This document shows, piece by piece, positions 1 through 5,733 of a DNA stretch of 64,000 bases. The position numbers and the translations under genes were made by a program. Below the pieces are notes generated by a model. That model was not told where the DNA came from, ran no database searches, and was given only the letters and a program-made list of their open reading frames with translations. The stretch is from Synechococcus sp. HK05 (GTDB lineage Bacteria; Cyanobacteriota; Cyanobacteriia; PCC-6307; Cyanobiaceae): positions 310,001 through 374,000 of the forward strand of contig NZ_JAHRXJ010000004.1 of assembly GCF_019104765.1 (NCBI RefSeq). Reading direction: 5' to 3'. Within the stretch, counting starts at the first letter, position 1. Every line of letters starts with the position of its first letter.

Positions 1-119
1 CCGGCAGATCAGAAGAAATGCTGCTGCTCACGCCGGTCTGAATCTTGGAATTGAGCTTAGCGATTTGACGAAAGGGAAGGCGGCAATGGAAACTCTTGGT
101 TTGGCTGAAATCAAGCGGG
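1..119. other. Window start and rpmF leader
   Basis: This stretch has no gene I can support. One frame could be the last 12 codons of an upstream plus-strand gene ending at a TGA at 39-41, but nothing identifies it. The remainder is the leader of rpmF. A TTGACG at 65-70 resembles a -35 box, but no good -10 lies at the right distance, so I do not call a promoter. Confidence 0.4.
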
Positions 120-296
120 ATGGCTGTTCCCAAGAAGAAAACGTCCAAGGGCAAGCGCAACCAGCGCCATGCCACCTGGAAGGGCAAGGCTGCCATTGCC
201 GCCCAAAAGGCTCTGTCGATTGGTAAGGCCGTGCTGAGTGGCCGCGCCCAGGGCTTCGTCTACCCCGTGGCCGAAGACGAAACCGAGCAGGGCTGA
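120..296 (+). CDS. rpmF: 50S ribosomal protein L32
   Basis: Structural protein of the large ribosomal subunit, 58 residues. The start [20 protein letters not shown] is the classic bacterial L32 N-terminus (MAVPKKK..S...R..RR.H). The C-terminal half keeps the cyanobacterial form ending in an acidic tail (EDETEQG). I chose the ATG at 120 rather than upstream codons because the protein family begins at MAVPKKK. The last 37 bases overlap the convergent glycerate kinase gene on the other strand, so the two 3' ends are mutually antisense. Confidence 0.96.
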   Translation: MAVPKKKTSKGKRNQRHATWKGKAAIAAQKALSIGKAVLSGRAQGFVYPVAEDETEQG

Positions 297-1108
297 GCCC
301 AGCGCGCCAGGGCAGCCTCACCGCTGCCCTCCCACACACTGCGTCTGCGTTGATCGAGCACCCGCACGCTGTTGGCTCGGGCCAGCACGGGTTGCTGATA
401 CAGATCAGGCGGTAGCGACTGCAACGTGGCCGTCACCAGACGGTTGAGTTCCGCAGCGGGCATCCAGCCCCCGCCGCGGCGGCGTTGCCGCGCTTCGGCC
501 TGAAGCCGCCAGCGGCGCGGCCAACGCCAACTGCTCGGCCACAACATCACCAGTTGATCGAGCTCCTGCCAGAGCGGCAGGTAGCCCTCCAGTGCCTGAT
601 TGCAGCGCTGCCACCACGCCAGCTCGGCAGCACTGAAACGGCCCTGCAACGCCGAGATGGCAATCTCAAGATCCTCGACGGGTCGGCAGGCCAGCATCCA
701 GCCCTCCAGCAGCAGCGCATCGGCCGGCCCGCGCCAGGGCTCCACACGGTCGCCCTGGCCACCGCGCAGGGTTTTCTCGAAGCGGGGCAACTCCAGGATC
801 CGATCGGGGGCAGAGCGCCAGCGGCGCACCCCCTGCCTCAGCGCCTCGGGCTCATGGCTGCCGGGGGGCACGCGGTTCACGCCATAGGGATTGCCAGCCA
901 TGGCGGCCAGCCGCTGCGGCCAGGGCAGATAGGCATCGTCGATGGAGGCCACCGCCAACTCCAAACCGGCCGCGGCAAAAAGCTCCTGCAGGCGCCGCGC
1001 CAGGGTGCTCTTTCCAGCGCCCACCGGTCCGTTCAAGCCGATGACAGGACGCTGGCCATGGCGGATCTGCAACGCACACCAGCGCAGCACCTGCTCCTCG
1101 AGGCTCAT
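260..1108 (-). CDS. glyK: D-glycerate 3-kinase, plant-type
   Basis: Phosphorylates D-glycerate to 3-phosphoglycerate, the last step of photorespiratory 2-phosphoglycolate salvage. The protein has 282 residues with a P-loop GPVGAGKS at residues 27-34, followed by the kinase core ([48 protein letters not shown]) characteristic of the plant/cyanobacterial GLYK family related to uridine kinases. I chose the ATG at 1108 because it overlaps the stop of ycf20 as ATGA; the open frame upstream lies inside ycf20 and is not family-like. It is the last gene of a three-gene operon, cbbY-ycf20-glyK. The 3' end runs into rpmF. Confidence 0.92.
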   Translation of the reverse strand: MSLEEQVLRWCALQIRHGQRPVIGLNGPVGAGKSTLARRLQELFAAAGLELAVASIDDAYLPWPQRLAAMAGNPYGVNRVPPGSHEPEALRQGVRRWRSAPDRILELPRFEKTLRGGQGDRVEPWRGPADALLLEGWMLACRPVEDLEIAISALQGRFSAAELAWWQRCNQALEGYLPLWQELDQLVMLWPSSWRWPRRWRLQAEARQRRRGGGWMPAAELNRLVTATLQSLPPDLYQQPVLARANSVRVLDQRRRSVWEGSGEAALARWAQPCSVSSSATG

Positions 1109-1446
1109 GACCCGAGCTTGAACGCTTCCAGCACCACGGCGTACACCACACCCAGCCGGAGGTTGTCGGTCACGATCCAGCCCAGACCGGGCCGCTCTCC
1201 CACCAGGCGGGTGCGCAAGCGCACCAGCAGCTCGAGCATCAGAACTAGCGTCAACACCACCACCGGTCGCTGACCCACCCGCTCCAGCCACAGCGCCGTC
1301 ACGTTCTCGCCCGCATAGAAGCCGAGCAGCAGAGCCAGCACCGCCAGGCTGCGGCGCCGCCAACTGCCCCGAAATCCACCGAGCAGCAGCTCACCCGCAC
1401 GGCGTTGCACGCCATCCAAGCGGGTGCGCTGGAGCGGAAGCGTCAT
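1105..1446 (-). CDS. ycf20: Ycf20 family (DUF565) membrane protein
   Basis: Small integral membrane protein of 113 residues conserved in cyanobacteria and plastids. Recognised from the core LLLGFYAGENVTALW followed by RQRPVVV-type and RPGLGWIVTDNLRLGVVYAV segments. Two or three hydrophobic segments are visible (about 33-50, 57-72, 92-108). Algal Ycf20 has been linked to thermal dissipation of excess light; the cyanobacterial role is less clear. The start ATG at 1446 overlaps the stop of the HAD gene by one base (TGATG), and its own stop overlaps the glyK start, so translation of the three genes is probably coupled. Confidence 0.85.
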   Translation of the reverse strand: MTLPLQRTRLDGVQRRAGELLLGGFRGSWRRRSLAVLALLLGFYAGENVTALWLERVGQRPVVVLTLVLMLELLVRLRTRLVGERPGLGWIVTDNLRLGVVYAVVLEAFKLGS

Positions 1447-2213
1447 CAGGCGGCCAGCAGCTGCTGCAGATAGGAGAGCGTGATCCAGCCCTGGGGGCAA
1501 GCCGGGCCGCTCAGAACGCTGAGCGGCTGCTCCGGATCGCCAAGATGATCGAGCACCGCCGCTGCCGCCGCAAACGCCTCAGGCGCTTCCGTGGCGCTGG
1601 AGCCGCTGCGGGTGACCAGGGTGGTGAGGCCAGCACCGCTGGCTGCCGCCACGCCATTGCCGGAATCCTCGAGGGCAATCACGCCAGCCGCCGGCAGATC
1701 GAGCTGGGCGAGGGCCAGGGCATAGGCCGCCGGATCAGGCTTTTTGCGGCGCACATCCTCGCCGCACACCCACAACGCAAAGCAGGTGCTGTGATCCGGC
1801 AACAGCCGATCCAAGAGTGCCTGCACCGCTGGGCGGGAGCTCGTGGTCACGATGGCTTGAACCACACCCGCTCGCGCAGCGCTGCGAATCAACCGCTCCA
1901 CCCCGGGGCGCAGCCGCAATGCGCCCTGCTCCACCAACGCGTTGTAGTGGCGCTGCTTCGCTGCCTGGAGTTGCTCCACCCGCTGCGGATCCGGGGCCAG
2001 CCCCTCCACCGCACTGAGAAATGCGGCGATGCGTTCACGGCCGCCACTGATCCGTACCCACTGCTGGTACTGCGGCACATCCCAATGCCAGGGCAGGCCG
2101 GCATCGGCAAAGGCACGGTTGAAGGCGCGCCGATGGCCATCCAGCTCGGTTTCAGCCAGGGTGCCGTCCACATCCCAGAGCAACGCCGTCAGCTCCGCTG
2201 CCATGGCCGCCAC
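1446..2213 (-). CDS. cbbY: CbbY-type HAD phosphatase (probable xylulose-1,5-bisphosphate phosphatase)
   Basis: HAD superfamily phosphatase of 255 residues. Motif I is DVDGTL with nucleophile D14 and D16, motif II is TTSSR (123-127), motif III KKPD (157-160) and motif IV EDSGNG (182-187). The ETE.DGHRRAFN stretch and ISGGRERI in the cap match the CbbY subgroup, whose plant and bacterial members remove xylulose-1,5-bisphosphate, a misfire product that inhibits Rubisco. Substrate is inferred from family and from the operon with glycerate kinase, another Rubisco side-path enzyme. The start could also be the ATG at 2204 (MAAELT). Confidence 0.82.
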   Translation of the reverse strand: MAAMAAELTALLWDVDGTLAETELDGHRRAFNRAFADAGLPWHWDVPQYQQWVRISGGRERIAAFLSAVEGLAPDPQRVEQLQAAKQRHYNALVEQGALRLRPGVERLIRSAARAGVVQAIVTTSSRPAVQALLDRLLPDHSTCFALWVCGEDVRRKKPDPAAYALALAQLDLPAAGVIALEDSGNGVAAASGAGLTTLVTRSGSSATEAPEAFAAAAAVLDHLGDPEQPLSVLSGPACPQGWITLSYLQQLLAA

Positions 2214-2309
2214 CGCAAGGGTTTGCAGATTACGGAGAGGTGGCGATCCCCCAGCCGACAGCGTGCTTCAGGAGCAGGTGCCCCGCACAATGGTGGTGAT
2301 CTGATCCCC

Positions 2310-4223
2310 GTGGCGTTGCTCCCTCAACCCTCCGAGCAGCGCTGGCAGTTGCCGGCACCGGTTCAGATCGATCCCCAGCTGCGCAGCAGTGGCCTGTGCG
2401 ATCCATTGCTGGCGGTGCTGCAGCGGCGCGGCTACGGCGATCCTGAGGCGATCGCGGCGTTGCTCGAACCGGCGCCAGCGCCGGATCCCCGCCGCCATTT
2501 CCCCGACCTGGGCAAGGCTGTGCAGCGCCTGCGCCTGGCCTGCAAACAAGGGGAGCGGCTGGCGATCTGCGGCGACTACGACGCCGATGGGATGACCAGC
2601 ACAGCGCTGCTGGTGGGCGTGCTGCGCCACCTGGGGGCGCAACCCCAGGCGGAGATTCCCAGCCGACTCGACGATGGCTACGGCCTCAACACCGGGATGG
2701 TGGAACGGCTGGCCAGCGAGGGGATTCGCCTGCTGGTCACGGTGGACAACGGTGTGGCCGCCCGCGAAGCGCTGCTGCGAGCCGACGCACTGGAGATGGA
2801 CGTGGTCGTGACCGACCACCACACCCTGCCGGACGAGCTGCCGCCCCTCCTGGCGCTGCTGCACCCGGCCTGCACCCCTGAGCACTCTCCCTACCGGGGC
2901 CTGGCGGGGGTGGGGCTGGCCTACGTGCTGGCCATGGCTCTGGCGCGCAACTGCCGCTCCGAGCCTGGGCTGGCCATGGCCCGCGATCTGTTTTGCATCG
3001 GCACGATCGCCGATATGGCGCCCCTGCAGGGCGTGAACCGGCGCTGGTTAATCGATGGCCTGCCAGGGCTCAAACGCAGCGGCTTGGCCGGACTGCAGGC
3101 GCTGCAACAGGTGGCTGGCCTCGAGGATGCGCCCGTGGATGCCGGTGCCGTGGGCTTCCAGATCGCGCCGCGCATCAATGCGGTGGGGCGCCTCGGTGAT
3201 CCTCAGCTGGTGGTGGATCTCCTCACCACCGCCGATGAGGAGGAAGCCCTTGAATTGGCGCGCCAATGCGAGCAGCTCAACCGCCAGCGCCGCGACCTCT
3301 GCGATGCCATCGAAGCGGAGGCGCGAGCCCTGGTGGACGCCGATGGCGATCAACGCAGCCCCTTCCTGCTGCTGGCACAAACCCACTGGCACCACGGCGT
3401 GATCGGCATCGTGGCGGCCCGGCTGGTGGACGCCTTCGGACTGCCGGTGGCCCTGCTGGCCTCCGAGGGGGATGGCCGCCTGCGGGCCTCCGTGCGAGCA
3501 CCCCGTGGCTTTGCGGTGGATGCCGCCCTGCAGGCCTGCAGCGATCTGCTGGAGCGCCATGGCGGCCATCCAGCCGCCGGCGGATTCACGGTGCGGGCCG
3601 AAGAGATCACCGCCCTGCATGAGCGCCTCAACGCCCTGGCCGAGGCCTGGCTCCAGCAACAGGGTGGCCTGCGGCTGGTGGAACCTGAGGCCTTGGTGCA
3701 ACTGCAGGACATCACGCCTCAGTTTTGGCAGCAGCTCCAGCGGCTCGAGCCCTTTGGCAGCGGCCATCCGGCACCGCTGTTCTGGTGCAGCCGCTGCCGC
3801 ATCAGCCAGCAACGCCTGCTGCGAGGCGGCCATCTGCAGCTCACCCTGCGCCAGGGCGATTCCGCTGTGCGCGCCATGGCCTGGCGTTGGGGCGGCGACG
3901 AGCAGCAGCTGCCGAAGGAGGTGGATGTGGCATTCCAGCTGCGCCTGAATCGCTGGAATGGCACCGAGCAACTCCAGCTCGACATCGCGGCACTTCGGGC
4001 CAGCTCAGGTGATGGCCTGGTGCTGGAGCGCTGCAACCGCCGCTATTGGGTAAGCCGCGATGGCGACGCGCTGGTGATTCGCAATGCAGCGGGCGACGAG
4101 CTGCGCGGCTTGCCCGATCCAACGGGAAGCTGTGCCGTCAACAGCGATCACCCCCAAGGCACCCATCCCTATGTGCAGGCCCTGCTCCAGGACGCGGCCA
4201 TGGCCATGGGATTGGCCTCCTGA
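2310..4223 (+). CDS. recJ: Single-stranded-DNA-specific exonuclease RecJ
   Basis: 5'-to-3' single-strand DNA exonuclease for recombination and mismatch/base-excision repair. DHH phosphoesterase motifs are intact: GDYDADG (residues 88-94), VTVDNG (145-149) and TDHH (169-172). The DHHA1 domain carries GGHPAAGGF near residue 417, followed by a C-terminal OB-like region (LEPFGSGHPAPLF onward). About 637 residues, normal for the family. I chose the GTG at 2310, which gives a protein starting VALLPQPSEQRWQLP; the open frame further upstream overlaps cbbY antisense and has no RecJ similarity. No strong ribosome-binding site supports this start, so it is provisional. Confidence 0.9.
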   Translation: MALLPQPSEQRWQLPAPVQIDPQLRSSGLCDPLLAVLQRRGYGDPEAIAALLEPAPAPDPRRHFPDLGKAVQRLRLACKQGERLAICGDYDADGMTSTALLVGVLRHLGAQPQAEIPSRLDDGYGLNTGMVERLASEGIRLLVTVDNGVAAREALLRADALEMDVVVTDHHTLPDELPPLLALLHPACTPEHSPYRGLAGVGLAYVLAMALARNCRSEPGLAMARDLFCIGTIADMAPLQGVNRRWLIDGLPGLKRSGLAGLQALQQVAGLEDAPVDAGAVGFQIAPRINAVGRLGDPQLVVDLLTTADEEEALELARQCEQLNRQRRDLCDAIEAEARALVDADGDQRSPFLLLAQTHWHHGVIGIVAARLVDAFGLPVALLASEGDGRLRASVRAPRGFAVDAALQACSDLLERHGGHPAAGGFTVRAEEITALHERLNALAEAWLQQQGGLRLVEPEALVQLQDITPQFWQQLQRLEPFGSGHPAPLFWCSRCRISQQRLLRGGHLQLTLRQGDSAVRAMAWRWGGDEQQLPKEVDVAFQLRLNRWNGTEQLQLDIAALRASSGDGLVLERCNRRYWVSRDGDALVIRNAAGDELRGLPDPTGSCAVNSDHPQGTHPYVQALLQDAAMAMGLAS

Positions 4224-4251
4224 TCGCCTGATCGCCTGATGGCTTGATCGC
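4220..4251 (+). repeat. Four tandem 8-bp repeats at the recJ stop codon
   Basis: CTGATCGC, CTGATCGC, CTGATGGC and TTGATCGC follow one another without gaps. The first copy contains the recJ stop TGA, and every copy carries a TGA. A slippage-prone array here could lengthen or shorten the 3' end without harming the protein much. Confidence 0.8.
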
Positions 4252-4260
4252 TGTTGCAGC

Positions 4261-4291
4261 AAAAACCCCAGACCCGCCGGGGCCTGGGGTT
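4261..4291 (-). terminator. Intrinsic terminator of psb30
   Basis: Read on the minus strand, an 8-bp stem AACCCCAG / CTGGGGTT with a further inner CCC/GGG pairing closes a short loop and runs straight into TTTTT. It lies about 30 bases past the psb30 stop. On the plus strand it lacks a U-run, so it would stop recJ transcripts less well. Confidence 0.75.
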
Positions 4292-4319
4292 AGGGGCGGT
4301 GCGCCTGAGGAGCATGCGA

Positions 4320-4427
4320 TCAGAGAGCGCCGCGGCGGTAGAAGAGGATGAAGATCACGGCGGGGCCGACGATCGTGATCAGGAACAGGGCCGCAAAGTT
4401 GGCGATCAGATGGAAATCGATTCCCAT
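4320..4427 (-). CDS. psb30: Photosystem II protein Psb30/Ycf12
   Basis: A 35-residue single-span membrane protein of the photosystem II core, located at the periphery near PsbE/PsbJ. The sequence begins [14 protein letters not shown], has one hydrophobic helix ending in [13 protein letters not shown], and finishes RRGAL; the GPAVIF(I)...RRG end is diagnostic for Ycf12. The start at 4427 is the methionine that gives the family N-terminus; an in-frame ATG at 4448 would add seven residues. It stands alone on the minus strand, diverges from the cysteine-cluster gene at 4536, and is closed by the terminator at 4261-4291. Confidence 0.88.
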   Translation of the reverse strand: MGIDFHLIANFAALFLITIVGPAVIFILFYRRGAL

Positions 4428-4507
4428 GGGAGAGCGGCTCTGCAGCATGAACGGTCAAGTACCAGCCTACGGTCCCTACGTCTGCCGCAGCGGCGCTCCT
4501 GCAAGCT

Positions 4508-4528
4508 GCTGTGATGGGTTGTCACAGC
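4508..4528. promoter_or_regulatory. Palindrome GCTGTGA-N7-TCACAGC upstream of two divergent genes
   Basis: A perfect 7-bp inverted repeat with a 7-base centre, 8 bases upstream of the start codon at 4536 and about 80 bases upstream of psb30. It resembles a CRP-type operator (TGTGA-N6-TCACA) but the spacer is one base too long. It could be an operator or a hairpin near the ribosome-binding region of the 4536 gene. Confidence 0.4.
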
Positions 4529-4535
4529 TTGAGCG

Positions 4536-4898
4536 ATGAGCGAAACGCTGCACTGGCGCTGCATCAGCGGCTGTGGGTCGTGCTGCCGATTGGATCCAGG
4601 CGAGCGCAATGAAGCGCTGGAGGCCCTGAGCGCCGAACAGCAGCAGCAGTACCTCGAGATGGTGGGCCCGGATGGCTGGTGCATCCACTACGACACCGGC
4701 TCGAGCAGTTGCCGCATCTACGACGATCGGCCCTTCTTCTGCCGGGTGGAGAATCTGGCCTCCCTGTTCGGGGTCGCCGTCGAGGACGCGAACGACTTCG
4801 CCATCGCCTGCTGCCGGCAGCAGATCCGCTGCGAACACGGCGGTCGTGGCATGGTGATGAAGCGTTTCGAGCAGGCGATCCGCCAGCCGGCTCCCTGA
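4536..4898 (+). CDS. YkgJ-family cysteine cluster protein
   Basis: A 120-residue protein with the zinc/iron chelating cysteine pattern of the YkgJ family: CISGCGSCCRL (C9, C13, C16, C17), then CIHY and CRIYDDRPFFCR, then ACCRQQIRC. The DRPFFCR segment (PxxCR) is typical. The family binds a metal cluster and its role is unknown. The gene is followed after 26 bases by the transporter pair and may share their transcript. Confidence 0.85.
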   Translation: MSETLHWRCISGCGSCCRLDPGERNEALEALSAEQQQQYLEMVGPDGWCIHYDTGSSSCRIYDDRPFFCRVENLASLFGVAVEDANDFAIACCRQQIRCEHGGRGMVMKRFEQAIRQPAP

Positions 4899-4924
4899 GA
4901 TCCGCGCCACCTTCCGCTCAGCCG

Positions 4925-5296
4925 ATGGCCGACCCCAGCGACGCACCCCGTCACGAAACTGCAACCGACGAGAACCCGGCCGCTGATGCCAGTCAGGCCG
5001 GCAGTTTCGGGGCCGTGTTTCTCACCACCTTCACCACGGTGTTCCTGGCGGAGCTGGGCGACAAAACCCAGTTGGCGGCGCTGCTGCTCTCCGCCGAATC
5101 CGGGCGGCCCGTGCTGGTGTTTGTGGGCGCCTCACTGGCGCTGATCAGCTCCAGCCTGGTGGGGGTGCTGCTGGGCCGTTGGCTCTCGCGAGTGCTGCCG
5201 CCGCAGCAGCTGGAGCGCCTGGCCGGAATTCTGATGATCGGCCTGGGGCTGTGGCTCGGCCGTCAGGCCGCGATGAGCATGTTCCCCCTCTCCTGA
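4925..5296 (+). CDS. GDT1/UPF0016 half-transporter, first subunit (Hmx1-like)
   Basis: A 123-residue membrane protein with a single copy of the UPF0016 signature FLAELGDKTQLAALLLS at about residues 40-56. Full-size relatives (TMEM165, Gdt1, cyanobacterial Mnx, chloroplast PAM71) hold two such repeats and move Mn2+ or Ca2+ against protons. Here the first repeat carries a 30-residue hydrophilic N-terminus; the second repeat is the next gene. The ATG at 4925 starts MADPSDAP. The pair presumably forms a heterodimer exporting manganese from the cytosol or into the thylakoid lumen; direction and ion are inferred. Confidence 0.85.
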   Translation: MADPSDAPRHETATDENPAADASQAGSFGAVFLTTFTTVFLAELGDKTQLAALLLSAESGRPVLVFVGASLALISSSLVGVLLGRWLSRVLPPQQLERLAGILMIGLGLWLGRQAAMSMFPLS

Positions 5297-5330
5297 ACGT
5301 TTGCTGCAATCCCCCAGAAGCACCTGAGCC

Positions 5331-5624
5331 ATGCAATTACCCCTCCTCGCTTCCACCTTCGCCACCGTGTTCCTTGCGGAGCTGGGCGACAAAACCCAGC
5401 TGGCCATCGTGACCATCAGCGGCACATCCAGCCGCAGCGGAGCCGTGTTTGCCGGCAGTTCGGCGGCACTGGTGCTGGCCAGCCTGCTTGGCGCCGGGGC
5501 AGGGGGCTCCCTCTCGGCAGTGATCCCGCCCGATGCCCTCCAACTCGCCGCCTCAGTGGGATTCCTGGTGATCGGCAGCCGCCTGCTGTTGAAGGCCGGC
5601 AGCGAACCCGAGCCCAACGGTTGA
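5331..5624 (+). CDS. GDT1/UPF0016 half-transporter, second subunit (Hmx2-like)
   Basis: A 97-residue partner of the preceding gene, 34 bases downstream on the same strand. It carries the second UPF0016 signature FLAELGDKTQLAIVTISG at about residues 14-31 and then two more hydrophobic spans, ending hydrophilic (GSEPEPNG). Two half-size genes in tandem in place of one fused gene fits the ancestral split form of this cation exchanger family. The acidic ExGDKTQ motif that binds the cation is intact in both halves. Confidence 0.85.
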   Translation: MQLPLLASTFATVFLAELGDKTQLAIVTISGTSSRSGAVFAGSSAALVLASLLGAGAGGSLSAVIPPDALQLAASVGFLVIGSRLLLKAGSEPEPNG

Positions 5625-5733
5625 CCGCGCTCTAGATTGAAAAGGTTCGTGCAGTTCCGGGGGCGTTGGCCGTCTCCAGAACCAGGCACCCAGATCGTCG
5701 GGGCGTTACGGCCACCGATGCACCCTGAAGATC

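Noticed and set aside
3-41. Possible C-terminal tail of an upstream gene
   Set aside because: Only 12 codons are visible and nothing identifies the protein.
1109-1363. N-terminal extension of glycerate kinase
   Set aside because: It overlaps ycf20 in another frame and is low-complexity Gly/Ala/Arg; ATGA overlap at 1105-1108 gives a natural start.
1545-2309. A long upstream extension of recJ
   Set aside because: The extra 255 codons lie antisense to cbbY and show no RecJ-like sequence; the family start is near 2310.
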